In this document: one piece after another, positions 1 to 8,376 of the stretch
Layout: each line of letters begins with the position of its first letter
Position numbering within the stretch: the first letter of the stretch is position 1
NCBI RefSeq assembly: GCF_014217255.1
Contig: NZ_CP059404.1
Location: 868,001 to 932,000 of the forward strand
Length of the DNA: 64,000 nucleotides
DNA from: Corynebacterium incognita
Lineage (GTDB): Bacteria; Actinomycetota; Actinomycetes; Mycobacteriales; Mycobacteriaceae
Direction of reading: 5' to 3'
Made by a program: the position numbers and the translations under genes
Notes under the pieces: model-generated
What the model was told of the DNA's origin: nothing
Databases searched by the model: none
The model's input: only the letters and a program-made list of their open reading frames with translations

Positions 1-1170
1 GTGGTGCGCCGCGCCCGCGCCAAGGCGGAGGCGCTCGGCGATACCGCGGCGGTCAAGGAGATCGACGACAACCACCTCTACCCCGGCGTGCAGACCTGCG
101 CGGTGGATTCCATGTGCGCCACGGCGTGCCCGGTGAATATCGATACGGGTAAGTTCATCAAGTCCCTGCGCCGCACGGACGCCAGCCCAGCGGAACAGAA
201 GGTGTGGAACGCGGCGGCGAAGGCGTGGGCACCGGCGACCAAGGGCGCAGCCGCCGCGTTGACCGCGGCGAGTGCGCTGCCGCCCGCCCTGGTTCAGGGA
301 GTGACCGGCATCGGGCGTGTGGTCGTGGACCCGGACACGATTCCGCTGTATACCAAGGATCTCCCCCGCGGTGGCACCGCACGTGGCGGCACGGGTCGGG
401 GCCGCGGGGAGCGCGGAGGGCAGTTCGTCGGCGCGGCGGACGGCACGCTCGCCGGCATGTACCTGCCGGCATGCGTGAACACGATGTTCGGACCTGTCCG
501 CGGCGGCGACGGCGCCCCGCGGGCCTTCCAGGAACTGCTCGCCAAGGCGGGACTGAAGCTGTTCGTGTCGGACAACATCGACTCGCTGTGCTGCGGCACG
601 CCCTGGTCGTCGAAGGGCATGGCGGACGGCCACGCCACGATGTCCGGCAAGGTCGCAGCGAGTGTACGCCAGGCGCTCGAGAGCCACCCGGAGCTGCGCG
701 GGCTGCCGATCATCTCCGACGCGTCAAGCTGCACCGACGGATTTGCGGACATGCTCACCGGCGACGATAGCGTGAGCGGCGATGCCACAGTCATGGACGC
801 GGTGCGGTTCGTGGCGGAAGAGATCGTCGACAAGCTGGACGTGGCCAAGGCCTACGACTCGGTGACCCTGCACCCCACCTGTTCCTCGACGCAGATGGGC
901 ATCAACGGCCACCTCACCGCGCTGGCGGAAGCCTGCGCGCACGAGGTGCACGTGCCGCTGGACTGGCACTGCTGTGGCTTCGCGGGCGACCGCGGCATGC
1001 TCCACCCGGAGCTCACCGCGTCCTCGACGAAGGAAGAGGCGGCGGAGGCCCAGGCGCTCGACGCGGACGCGCACGCCTCCTGCAACCGCACGTGCGAGAT
1101 CGGGCTGACCCGCGCCACCGGCAAGCCCTACCGCCACGTGCTGGAGTTGCTCGCCGCCGCCGCGCGCTAG
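1..1170 (+). CDS. FAD/Fe-S oxidoreductase, D-lactate dehydrogenase type (3' part)
   Basis: This is the C-terminal part of a large flavin and iron-sulfur oxidoreductase; the frame is open at base 1, so the N-terminal FAD domains lie outside the window. About 389 residues are visible. Near residues 33-47 there is a ferredoxin-like cysteine cluster with C-A-V-D-S-M-C and then C-A-T-A-C-P-V. Two CCG-type cysteine-rich motifs follow, LCCGTPW near residue 198 and WHCCGFAGD near residue 323, as in GlcF, LldE and Fe-S D-lactate dehydrogenases. In the family the protein oxidises a 2-hydroxyacid (D-lactate or glycolate) at the membrane and passes electrons to the quinone pool. The substrate cannot be told from this fragment. 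The family is clear; the exact acid is inference. Confidence 0.8.
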   Translation: MVRRARAKAEALGDTAAVKEIDDNHLYPGVQTCAVDSMCATACPVNIDTGKFIKSLRRTDASPAEQKVWNAAAKAWAPATKGAAAALTAASALPPALVQGVTGIGRVVVDPDTIPLYTKDLPRGGTARGGTGRGRGERGGQFVGAADGTLAGMYLPACVNTMFGPVRGGDGAPRAFQELLAKAGLKLFVSDNIDSLCCGTPWSSKGMADGHATMSGKVAASVRQALESHPELRGLPIISDASSCTDGFADMLTGDDSVSGDATVMDAVRFVAEEIVDKLDVAKAYDSVTLHPTCSSTQMGINGHLTALAEACAHEVHVPLDWHCCGFAGDRGMLHPELTASSTKEEAAEAQALDADAHASCNRTCEIGLTRATGKPYRHVLELLAAAAR

Positions 1171-1185
1171 GGCGGAAAAGCCGAA

Positions 1186-1207
1186 GGTCGGATCTAGCGG
1201 GTCGGTG
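1186..1207. repeat. Repeat arm, left copy of GGTCGG-ATCTA element
   Basis: GGTCGGATCTAGCGGGTCGG resembles the reverse complement of 1606-1627 (AGGTCGGGATCTAAAGGTCG...) with one missing G and two changed bases. The two arms are about 400 bp apart and enclose the microprotein gene. The same family recurs as a compact hairpin at 21855-21921. Confidence 0.5.
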
Positions 1208-1363
1208 TCAAGGTTGCGAGGGCCTACGGCATTGTTGAGACTCTACGCAGCGGGATGGATGGGACTTGCTCCGGTAGTCACTCGAGTAACCTCAAATGAA
1301 GCTGATGAGTAGGAGTAGGCCGGGAACTGAGCTTGCATGACCACTAAACCTTAAGGAGGCTAC

Positions 1364-1477
1364 ATGTTAGAGTCCCTAACTATACTTGGCAGTTTCAGCA
1401 TCGCTATCCTCATTCCAGCTTTATTGATTGCCATAGTCGTTCTTCTTATCTTGTCTCTTAAGAACAAGAAGAAGTAG
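1364..1477 (+). CDS. 37-residue single-pass membrane microprotein
   Basis: The frame encodes 37 residues: a short polar start (MLESLT), one hydrophobic stretch of about 24 residues rich in Ile, Leu and Val, and a lysine-rich tail (SLKNKKK). A strong Shine-Dalgarno, AAGGAGG at 1353-1359, sits 4 nt before the ATG. The predicted topology is one membrane helix with a positive C-terminus in the cytoplasm. Its base composition is far lower in GC than the flanking genes, which suggests foreign origin or low constraint. It lies between two copies of a repeat (1186-1207 and 1606-1627). I do not recognise the family; the shape fits small hydrophobic type I toxins or regulatory membrane peptides, but no antitoxin RNA is demonstrated. 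The good ribosome binding site is the main support for a real gene. Confidence 0.55.
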   Translation: MLESLTILGSFSIAILIPALLIAIVVLLILSLKNKKK

Positions 1478-1605
1478 GCCTCAATTCATTTGCGAGATGT
1501 TGGGGGCACCGTTGCTTTCCCAGTTCAGGAATGTGGCGCCCTAAACAAACTAGCCATCGCGTGCCAACGGTAGGAGCAGTTTTCTCCAACCCCCAACGAG
1601 CTCTT

Positions 1606-1627
1606 CCCGACCTTTAGATCCCGACCT
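1606..1627. repeat. Repeat arm, right copy of CCCGACCTTTAGATCCCGACCT element
   Basis: CCCGACCTTTAGATCCCGAC here is nearly the same as CCCGACTTTTGGATCCCGGC at 21899-21921, and both are preceded by GCTCTT. Finding the same 25-30 bp in two unrelated intergenic regions marks a dispersed repeat. The 1171-1653 gap otherwise holds only the microprotein gene and a weak hairpin at 1635-1651 (AGCGGC/GCCGCT). Confidence 0.6.
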
Positions 1628-1653
1628 ACAGCGCAGCGGCCACAAGCCGCTCG

Positions 1654-3105
1654 CTAGGCGTCACCCGGTGCGACCGGCGCAGTCTCCTCTGCGTCGACGC
1701 GCACGCGCTTGACCAGCGGGGTCATCGCCGCGGCCACCACGGCCAGCGTGCCGCCGACCATGAACGCCCAGCTCGCGCCCTGCGCCGTGGCGGCGGCTTC
1801 GCCGAGGCCGGACTCTTCGCCCAGCTGGGTACCGCGGGTGAGCACCACGATAAGCAGCGCCGTGCCGGTCGCGCCGGCCAGCTGCTGCAGGGTGGTCAGG
1901 ATCGCGGAGCCGTGTGAGTAGAGCTCCTGCGGGAGCGATGCCAGGGACGTGGTCATCAGCGGGGTCATCATGAAGCCCACGCTCACCGCGAAGAGCATGT
2001 AGATTGCTACCACCTTCCACAGTGCAGCGTCCTCCCCCAGGAGGGACAACAGCCAGATGGAGACGGCCATAGCCAGGGCACCCGGGATCATCAGCGGACG
2101 CGGTCCCACGGAGTCGAAGATGCGGCCGATAATCGGCGAGAGCAGGCCCTGCAACAGGCCACCGGGCATCACCACGAGGCCGGCAGTCATGGCCGTCACG
2201 CCCAAGGAGGTTTGCAGGTAGATGGGCAGCACCGTCACGGAACCGAGCAGCAAGCCCATGGCCAGCAGCATAATGACTACCGCGATGGTGTAGTTGCGGA
2301 TGGTAAATGGCCGCAGGTCCAACAGCGCGCGGCTGTCCTTGGCCAGGGCCAGTTGGCGGCGCACGAAGAACACCAGCGACACCACGCCGACCACGGTCAC
2401 GACGACCGGGACGGTGGCGTTGCCCGCCAGCATCTGCTCAATCGACGACAGGCCATACACCAGGCCGCCGAAAGCGAACACGGACAGCACCACGGACGGC
2501 ACGTCCAGCGGGGTCTCGCGGGTCTCACCTACGTTGGGTAGCTTGGCCACTCCCAACGCCAGGATCAGCAGCCCCAGCGGCAGCATGAACCAAAAGATGA
2601 AGTGCCAGCTAAACCTATCCAGAATCAGTCCGCCAACTGTCGGTCCCAACGCCGGGGCCACGGAAATCACCACGGAGATAATGCCCATGATGGTGCCGCG
2701 CCGCTGCGGCGGCACCAGGGTCATGGTCACCGTCATCAGCAGCGGCATGGCCAGCGCCGTGCCGGACGCCTGAATGACGCGCCCGGCCAAGAGCACGAGG
2801 AACGTCGGCGCCAGCGCCGCCAGCGTCGTGCCCGCCATAAACAGCAGGACCGACGCCACGAAAATCTGGCGGGTGCTAAAGCGCTCAATAAGAAAGCCCG
2901 TGGTCGGGATAACCACTGCCATCGTCAGCATGAAGCCGGTGGTCAGCCACTGCGCGGACGTTGCCGGAATACCAAAGTCCGCCATGACGGCAGGCAGCGC
3001 CACAGACAGGGACGTCTCGTTCAAGATCATGACGGTGGCCGCCGCCACGAGCACCACCAGGCTCATGGTGACCTCTGGGGTCATCTTCTTTGTTTGCTCC
3101 GCCAT
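1654..3105 (-). CDS. MFS multidrug exporter, DHA2 (EmrB/QacA) family
   Basis: This 483-residue protein has the length and hydrophobic pattern of 14-helix DHA2 drug:proton antiporters. Residues near 20-90 hold the typical first-helix region (VMILNETSLSVALPAVMADF), then AQWLTTGFMLTMAVVIPTTGFL and a loop RFSTRQ of the MFS loop 2-3 type. A motif-C-like GP segment (SVAPALGPTVGGLIL) near residue 148 marks it as an antiporter. It should export cationic or amphipathic compounds at the cytoplasmic membrane using the proton gradient. The start codon is ATG with GAGGAAA upstream. It is a single gene, convergent with the microprotein gene and with no adjacent regulator, so the substrate cannot be inferred. 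Confidence 0.88.
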   Translation of the reverse strand: MAEQTKKMTPEVTMSLVVLVAAATVMILNETSLSVALPAVMADFGIPATSAQWLTTGFMLTMAVVIPTTGFLIERFSTRQIFVASVLLFMAGTTLAALAPTFLVLLAGRVIQASGTALAMPLLMTVTMTLVPPQRRGTIMGIISVVISVAPALGPTVGGLILDRFSWHFIFWFMLPLGLLILALGVAKLPNVGETRETPLDVPSVVLSVFAFGGLVYGLSSIEQMLAGNATVPVVVTVVGVVSLVFFVRRQLALAKDSRALLDLRPFTIRNYTIAVVIMLLAMGLLLGSVTVLPIYLQTSLGVTAMTAGLVVMPGGLLQGLLSPIIGRIFDSVGPRPLMIPGALAMAVSIWLLSLLGEDAALWKVVAIYMLFAVSVGFMMTPLMTTSLASLPQELYSHGSAILTTLQQLAGATGTALLIVVLTRGTQLGEESGLGEAAATAQGASWAFMVGGTLAVVAAAMTPLVKRVRVDAEETAPVAPGDA

Positions 3106-3297
3106 GGAGATTTCCTCATCTTTCGTTTCATTGCAGCCGTTTCTTTCAGCTGTCCAAACAACGCGATACTACGCCTGTTTTATTTCCCCACCTGCATCGC
3201 TGCAATGCACGTCACGCTGCCCCGGAAAGTGGTGTGCCGTTACACTGAGCACGCTGCCCCCGCACCTCCTCATCGACCCCAGTTCCCGCAACCAACA

Positions 3298-4095
3298 TCA
3301 GAGGTTGTGCAACAGGGCCTGGCCCCCGCTACTCCAGCACACCGTTCCGGCGTTAAGCTCCTGCGCCCGCATCACCGTTGGGGAGTTACAGGTCCAATCA
3401 TCAAAAGTCAGGTATAACGTGTTACCACCGCCTTCGCTCAGGTGGTTGGCATAGTAATCAAACGCCTTGTGGGCTTCAGCGCAATCGATGTCTCCGGAGA
3501 GAGTGACGTCGTAGCCATCGCTGGAGGTGCAGGAGCCATTCTCGCTTGCTGACGCCTCGTGCGCGGCGGGGTCGTAGTACTCATTCGGGTCGCACTGCGC
3601 CATGCGCTCCGCGATGCTGGTGGGCAGGCCGCGCTGCTTAAGAGCATCGACGTCGTAGCAAGCCATGGACATACCGTCGAGGTTCTCGCCGGCGGCGGGG
3701 ATTTGCTGCCAGGCGCCATCAACGAACTCGAAGTAGAGCACCATGTCCGTTTGCATGCGGCCGGCGTCGGCAAACTTACCGTTGCAAGTGGTCACGTGAT
3801 TGATGTGCGAATTGATGGCCTGGAACTCGGAGAGGTCGCAAGAGCCGGAGGCGGGCGCGGCGTCGGTGGCGGTGGTTGCGGCGGCCGTAGTCTTGGCGCT
3901 GGACGTGGCGGGTTTCGCGCTCATGGACGGCGCCGCTTTACTGGTGGTGGTCGGGGTGTCAGCCGTGACGGTGACCACGGTGGTGGGCGCGGCCTGGTCG
4001 TCGCTGCTGGAGCAGGCGGTCAGCATGGCCGCGGTGGTCAGGACCGCCGCGGCCGCGCCGAGGGTGCGGCGAGAGTAAGAGAGAGCAGTAAACAT
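3298..4095 (-). CDS. Putative lipoprotein of unknown function
   Basis: The 265-residue product starts with a basic n-region (SYSRR), a hydrophobic Ala/Leu core and a lipobox LTAC at about residues 25-28, so Cys28 should be lipidated after export. A Thr/Ala/Ser-rich linker covers about residues 30-90. The mature C-terminal domain has at least six cysteines (for example SGSCDLSEF, HVTTCNGKF, MACYDVD, AQCDPNEYY, GSCTSSDGY, DWTCNSPTV), which suggests disulfide bonds outside the membrane. I do not recognise an enzymatic motif. It is transcribed in the same direction as the MFS gene, with a gap of about 190 bp. It resembles small corynebacterial cell-envelope lipoproteins, but no function is claimed. 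Confidence 0.7.
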   Translation of the reverse strand: MFTALSYSRRTLGAAAAVLTTAAMLTACSSSDDQAAPTTVVTVTADTPTTTSKAAPSMSAKPATSSAKTTAAATTATDAAPASGSCDLSEFQAINSHINHVTTCNGKFADAGRMQTDMVLYFEFVDGAWQQIPAAGENLDGMSMACYDVDALKQRGLPTSIAERMAQCDPNEYYDPAAHEASASENGSCTSSDGYDVTLSGDIDCAEAHKAFDYYANHLSEGGGNTLYLTFDDWTCNSPTVMRAQELNAGTVCWSSGGQALLHNL

Positions 4096-4111
4096 AACTC
4101 TTACTATGCCG

Positions 4112-4136
4112 AAAAAGCCGCGCGGGCGCGCGGCTT
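4112..4136 (-). terminator. Rho-independent terminator after lysS
   Basis: On the minus strand the 9-bp stem AAGCCGCGC/GCGCGGCTT with a GCCC loop is followed by a T run (TTTTT), 22 nt past the lysS stop codon. The structure is a typical intrinsic terminator. Confidence 0.85.
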
Positions 4137-4157
4137 GTGGTGGCTGTTGTAGGGCGG

Positions 4158-5747
4158 TTAGGCCTTCGGCTCAGGCTTGACCATTGGGAAGAGGACGGTC
4201 TCCCGGATGCCGAGGCCGGTGAGCGCCATGAGGAGGCGGTCGATGCCCATGCCCACACCGGCGCTCGGGGGCATGCCCTGCTCCATGGCGGCGAGGAAGT
4301 CCTCATCAAGCACCATGGCCTCGTCGTCGCCGTTGGCGGCCAGGCGGGCCTGGTCCTCGAAGCGCTCGCGCTGGATGACGGGGTCAACGAGCTCCGAGTA
4401 GCCGGTGGCCAGCTCAAAGCCGCGGACGTAGAGGTCCCACTTCTCGGTCACGCCGGGCTTCTCGCGGTGGTCGCGGGTCAGCGGGGAGGTCTCCACGGGG
4501 AAGTTCTTGACAAAGATCGGGCCCTCGAGCTGGTCCTCGCAGAGCAGCTCCCAGATTTCCTCGACGAGCTTGCCGTGGCCCCAGCCGCCTTTCTCCGGGA
4601 CCTTGAGGCCGATGGCGTCGGCGATGCCCTTGAGCTCGTCCACGGTGGACTCGATGGTGACTTCCGGCTGGCCCGGGAACTTGCGCGCCAGGGCCTCGTT
4701 GAGGGACTCGTACATGTCGAGCTCCGGCCAGGAGTCGCCACCGAGGTCGTACTCGGTGCCGTCGGAAAGCGTGACCGTGGTGGAACCGAAGACCGCACGC
4801 GCCACGGACTGGATGAGCTCGCGGGTGGTGTCGGCGCCGGTGTTGTAGTCGCCCCAGGCCTCGTAGAACTCGAGCATGGCGAACTCCGGGGAGTGCGAGG
4901 AGTCCACGCCCTCGTTGCGGAAGTTGCGGTTGACCTCGAAGACCTTGTCAATGCCGCCGACGACGGCGCGCTTGAGGTACAGCTCCGGGGCGATGCGCAG
5001 GTAGAGATCGATGTCGAGCGCGTTGGAATGCGTGACAAACGGGCGCGCGGCGGCGCCGCCGTGCAGGGTCTGCAGCATCGGGGTCTCGATTTCCAGGAAG
5101 CCCCGGTCCTCGAGGTAGTGGCGCAGGGCGCGCATAACCTTGATGCGGGTCATGGCGTTCTTGCGGGCATCCTCGCGGACGATGAGGTCGTTGTAGCGCT
5201 GGCGCACGCGGGTGTCCTCCGCCAGGTCGGCGAAGGAGACGGGCAGCGGGCGGACAGCCTTAGACGCCATGGTCCAGCTCGTGGCCATGATGGACAGCTC
5301 ACCGCGGCGGGAGGAGATGACGCGGCCGGTCACGGAGATGAAGTCACCGAGGTCGACGTCCGACTTCCAGGCAGCCAGGGCGTCCTCGCCCACCTCAGCC
5401 AAGGACAGCATGGCCTGAACCTGGGTGCCGTCACCATCCTGGAGCGTCGCAAAGCAAAGCTTGCCGGTGTTGCGCATGAAGATAAGGCGCCCGGCGATGG
5501 ACTTGACGACGTCGGTTTCCTCGCCCGGGGTCAGGTAGGTGACACCGTCGACCTTCTCTCCGTCGTAGTCCTCCGGGACGGCCTGGAACTGCTCGCGCAG
5601 CTCGCGCAGGGAGAGATCGCGCGGGACGGCCACGGGGTAGGCGTCGGTGCCGGAAGCGATGAGGCGCTCGCGCTTGTCGCGGCGAATGCGCAGCTGCTCC
5701 GGGAGTTCGGCGGTGGGGTTGTTGTCAGTCGTCTTCTGCTCAGTCAC
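4158..5747 (-). CDS. lysS: Lysyl-tRNA synthetase, class II
   Basis: LysS attaches lysine to its tRNA. From the GTG at 5747 the product has 529 residues, normal for the family; a longer reading to 5936 would add 63 residues without family character. The N-terminal OB-fold anticodon domain (about residues 60-170) contains [20 protein letters not shown]. Class II motifs follow: motif 1 around FLEIETPML, motif 2 [22 protein letters not shown] and motif 3 [13 protein letters not shown] near the C-terminus. The GTG start is preceded by TACCCT ending 7 nt upstream, which fits a leaderless promoter. In mycobacteria lysS also sits near panC, but here phoX, gntP and gntK lie between them. The end is marked by a strong terminator. 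Confidence 0.96.
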   Translation of the reverse strand: MTEQKTTDNNPTAELPEQLRIRRDKRERLIASGTDAYPVAVPRDLSLRELREQFQAVPEDYDGEKVDGVTYLTPGEETDVVKSIAGRLIFMRNTGKLCFATLQDGDGTQVQAMLSLAEVGEDALAAWKSDVDLGDFISVTGRVISSRRGELSIMATSWTMASKAVRPLPVSFADLAEDTRVRQRYNDLIVREDARKNAMTRIKVMRALRHYLEDRGFLEIETPMLQTLHGGAAARPFVTHSNALDIDLYLRIAPELYLKRAVVGGIDKVFEVNRNFRNEGVDSSHSPEFAMLEFYEAWGDYNTGADTTRELIQSVARAVFGSTTVTLSDGTEYDLGGDSWPELDMYESLNEALARKFPGQPEVTIESTVDELKGIADAIGLKVPEKGGWGHGKLVEEIWELLCEDQLEGPIFVKNFPVETSPLTRDHREKPGVTEKWDLYVRGFELATGYSELVDPVIQRERFEDQARLAANGDDEAMVLDEDFLAAMEQGMPPSAGVGMGIDRLLMALTGLGIRETVLFPMVKPEPKA

Positions 5748-5754
5748 GCCCTTA

Positions 5755-5760
5755 AGGGTA
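5755..5760 (-). promoter_or_regulatory. Candidate -10 (TACCCT) for leaderless lysS
   Basis: TACCCT on the minus strand ends 7 nt before the GTG at 5747. The position matches the leaderless pattern seen at many genes here; no clear -35 is visible. Confidence 0.4.
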
Positions 5761-5957
5761 GCGGATAAAGACGCAGGAGCGGGCACGGGATCCGGGTGCC
5801 GCTCAGTAGTACCCCCTCCGGACACCCTCCATTTAGGAAACATTATTGTTGCGTAATTGTTTGTGTTTGATTGCTGTTCCCATGCGCGGGATGAACAACC
5901 CCGATGGGGGTAAAATCCCCAGTTTTGTTGTGACAAATTTAGGCGAGTTTACGCAAC

Positions 5958-5979
5958 GTTCAACAACTTGTCACCTGGA
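5958..5979 (+). promoter_or_regulatory. PHO-box-like direct repeat upstream of phoX
   Basis: Two 11-nt units lie head to tail: GTTCAACAACT (5958-5968) and TGTCACCTGGA (5969-5979). Against the Streptomyces PHO-box unit as I recall it (G-G/T-TCA-YYY-R-G/C-G) they match at 8 and 9 of 11 positions. A possible -10, TATGCT, lies at 6007-6012. The 5748-6053 gap also holds TAAAAT between GGGG and CCCC (5907-5920) and a GTGACAA/TTGTCAC dyad (5930-5936, 5968-5974). Control by phosphate is inference from this match and from the product. Confidence 0.35.
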
Positions 5980-6053
5980 TCTAGCCGGGCGGCCACGTGG
6001 TGATTTTATGCTTGCGTAGTCCAACGAAATTTCTATCCATTTGGAGCATGACC

Positions 6054-8153
6054 ATGGCACTCAAGGGCCGTAACCTTCTCTCTAACCTGTTTGCTTCCTC
6101 CCGTTCCAAGCTGACCTGCACCTACAAGTGCGGTAACGGCTGCTTCGGTGACTGCGAGAACACCTCCGGCAACACCTACTTCGGTGACCTGATGTCCCGC
6201 CGCGCCGCTCTGCGCGCTGGCGGCCTGACCGTCGTCACCGTCGGCGGCGGCGCTGCACTGGCAGCCTGCTCCTCCGAGGGGTCCGACAACGCTGCTGGCT
6301 CCTCCTCTTCCGCCGGTTCTTCCCAGAAGACCTCCGAGGTCAAGACCGAGCACGTGTCCAACGAGGGCATGCAGTTCAAGCCGGTTGAGCCGAACACCAA
6401 GGACGAGGTCGTCATCCCTGAGGGCTACGAGCAGGCAGTGCTCATCGCCTGGGGCGACCCGGTCATCGAGGGTGCACCGGAATTCGACCCGGAGAACCAG
6501 AAGCCGGAGGACGCTGAGAAGCAGTTCGGCTTCAACAACGACTTCGCTGGTCTGCTGGAGCACCCGGACGATGAGAACCGCATGGTCTACGTCTGCTCCC
6601 ACGAGTACACCACCGAGCCGCAGATGTTCCCGGACTACGACGCCGAGAACCCGACCGAGGACCAGGTCAAGATCGGCTGGGCTGGCCACGGCCTCACCGT
6701 CCTCGAGGTGTCCAAGGTGGAGGGCTCCGGCGAGCTCAAGCGCGAGTTCGGCCCGCTGAACCGCCGCCTCACCGCGACCTCTGACTTCAAGCTCGTCGGC
6801 CCGGCTGCCGGTACCGACTTGGTGAAGACCGAGAAGGACAAGAAGGGCGAGCTCGTCAAGGGCACCCTGAACAACTGCTCCGGCGGCGTGACCCCGTGGG
6901 GCACCATCCTCTCCGGCGAGGAGAACTTCGACCAGTACTTCGGCAACGCCAAGGTGGACGACAAGAAGGCTCAGAAGTCCCTCGAGCGCTTCGGCTTCAA
7001 GGACGAGCCTTCCGCACGTAAGTGGGAGAAGTTCGACGACCGCTTCGACGTGTCCAAGACCCCGAACGAGCCGAACCGCTTCGGCTGGCTGGTAGAGCTG
7101 GATCCGTTCGACCCGGAGTCCACCCCGGTCAAGCACACCGCTAACGGCCGCTTCAAGCACGAGGCTGGCAACGTCCACGTCCTCGATGACAACACCGTGG
7201 TCTGCTACTCCGGCGATGACTCCCGCTTCGAGTACCTGTACAAGTTCGTCTCCTCCAAGAAGTACAAGGAAGGCGACAAGAAGCACAACATGACCATCCT
7301 GGACAACGGCACCCTCTACGTCGCTACCTTCGAGGGCAACTCCAAGGATGACGAGATCGACGGCTCCGGCGCTCTGCCGGAGGACGGCGCATTCGACGGC
7401 AAGGGTAAGTGGGTTAAGCTGCTGACCTCCAACACCGACGAGAACAAGTTCGAGTCCCACGTGGACGGCATGTCCGCCGAAGAGGTCGCAGTGTTCACCC
7501 GTGAGGCTGCCGACAAGGTTAAGGCCACCATGCTGGACCGCCCGGAGGACGTTGAGGTCTCCCCGACCAACAACAAGGTCTACATCGCGCTGACCAACAA
7601 CAAGTACCGCGGCGCTGCCGAGGGCGAGAACGGCCGCCTGGAGGACGTCAAGGAATACGCTCCAATCAAGGAGAACAAGAACGGCCTGGTCATGGAGATG
7701 GACGACGACCACGCTGGCGAGGAGTTCACCTGGAACCTCATGCTGGTCTGTGGTGACCCGAAGGAAGCGTCCACCTACTTCGGCGGCTTCGACAAGGAGA
7801 AGGTCTCCCCGATTTCCTGCCCGGACAACCTCGCGTTCGACAACCACGGCCTGCTGTGGGTCTCCACCGACGGCAACGCCCTGGACTCCAACGACGGCCT
7901 GTACGCCGTGACCACCGAGGGCGACAACCGCGGCGAGCTCAAGTGCTTCCTCACCGTTCCGGCTGGCGCTGAGACCTGTGGTCCTATCGTTGACGACGAC
8001 CGCGTGATGGTCAACGTTCAGCACCCAGGCGAGACCGACGAGGCCACCTACGAGAACCAGACCTCCCACTGGCCTGAGGGCGGCGACTCCATCCCGCGCC
8101 CAGCCTGCGTTGTGGTCTGGAAGAAGGACGGCAAGATCGGCATCGAGGGCTAA
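6054..8153 (+). CDS. phoX: PhoX-family (DUF839) alkaline phosphatase, Tat-exported lipoprotein
   Basis: The 699-residue product belongs to the PhoX/DUF839 family, calcium- and iron-dependent phosphatases that release phosphate from organic esters outside the cell. The start is ATG 6054, 7 nt after GGAG at 6043-6046. A cysteine array C22-x3-C26-x3-C30-x3-C34 precedes a twin-arginine signal (SRRAALRAGG, Arg49-Arg50), a hydrophobic stretch and a lipobox LAAC ending at Cys72, so a folded, cofactor-loaded lipoprotein is likely exported by Tat. PhoX landmarks include NNCSGGVTPWGTILSGEENF (around residue 270) and RPEDVEVSP further on. Codon use is strongly biased to GAG, AAG, CTG and GTC, as in highly expressed genes. 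A PHO-box-like site lies upstream and a terminator downstream. Confidence 0.9.
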   Translation: MALKGRNLLSNLFASSRSKLTCTYKCGNGCFGDCENTSGNTYFGDLMSRRAALRAGGLTVVTVGGGAALAACSSEGSDNAAGSSSSAGSSQKTSEVKTEHVSNEGMQFKPVEPNTKDEVVIPEGYEQAVLIAWGDPVIEGAPEFDPENQKPEDAEKQFGFNNDFAGLLEHPDDENRMVYVCSHEYTTEPQMFPDYDAENPTEDQVKIGWAGHGLTVLEVSKVEGSGELKREFGPLNRRLTATSDFKLVGPAAGTDLVKTEKDKKGELVKGTLNNCSGGVTPWGTILSGEENFDQYFGNAKVDDKKAQKSLERFGFKDEPSARKWEKFDDRFDVSKTPNEPNRFGWLVELDPFDPESTPVKHTANGRFKHEAGNVHVLDDNTVVCYSGDDSRFEYLYKFVSSKKYKEGDKKHNMTILDNGTLYVATFEGNSKDDEIDGSGALPEDGAFDGKGKWVKLLTSNTDENKFESHVDGMSAEEVAVFTREAADKVKATMLDRPEDVEVSPTNNKVYIALTNNKYRGAAEGENGRLEDVKEYAPIKENKNGLVMEMDDDHAGEEFTWNLMLVCGDPKEASTYFGGFDKEKVSPISCPDNLAFDNHGLLWVSTDGNALDSNDGLYAVTTEGDNRGELKCFLTVPAGAETCGPIVDDDRVMVNVQHPGETDEATYENQTSHWPEGGDSIPRPACVVVWKKDGKIGIEG

Positions 8154-8169
8154 GTAGTAACTACCCCCG

Positions 8170-8207
8170 AACCGGGCCCGCAGCGTCGCGGGCCCGGTTT
8201 CATTTTT
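8170..8207 (+). terminator. Rho-independent terminator after phoX
   Basis: A perfect 12-bp stem AACCGGGCCCGC/GCGGGCCCGGTT with a 6-nt loop (8170-8199) is followed by TCATTTTT. It starts 16 nt after the phoX stop codon. Confidence 0.9.
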
Positions 8208-8376
8208 CACCCCTTCCCCCTCCATCAAGCGCACCAATCACTATATGAACAGCAATTTCACTCAGTAGACTGACAAACTGTTCCGCCGCGTGTGAAACAT
8301 CACCCACCTACAATTCTTCTTCCGGAGTAGCGACTATGGCAGTCTAAGAATAATAACTTTCTTAGAAAGGAGTCCC

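Noticed and set aside
1635-1651. Hairpin AGCGGC/GCCGCT as terminator of the MFS gene
   Set aside because: The 6-bp stem is short and is not followed by a T run on the minus strand.
4137-5768. Plus-strand frame of about 543 codons opposite lysS
   Set aside because: It is antisense to all class II synthetase motifs and has no independent support.
5748-5936. Extension of lysS to an ATG at 5936
   Set aside because: The added 63 residues have no LysS similarity; the GTG at 5747 gives normal length and has a -10 at the leaderless distance.
6033-8237. Minus-strand open frame of about 734 codons opposite phoX
   Set aside because: Composition is Val/Leu/Gly-rich without motifs; it is a shadow of the strongly biased phoX codons.
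8290-8305. GlxR site upstream of gntP (TGTGA-AACA-TCACC)
   Set aside because: The spacer is 4 nt, while GlxR sites need 6 nt between TGTGA and TCACA.
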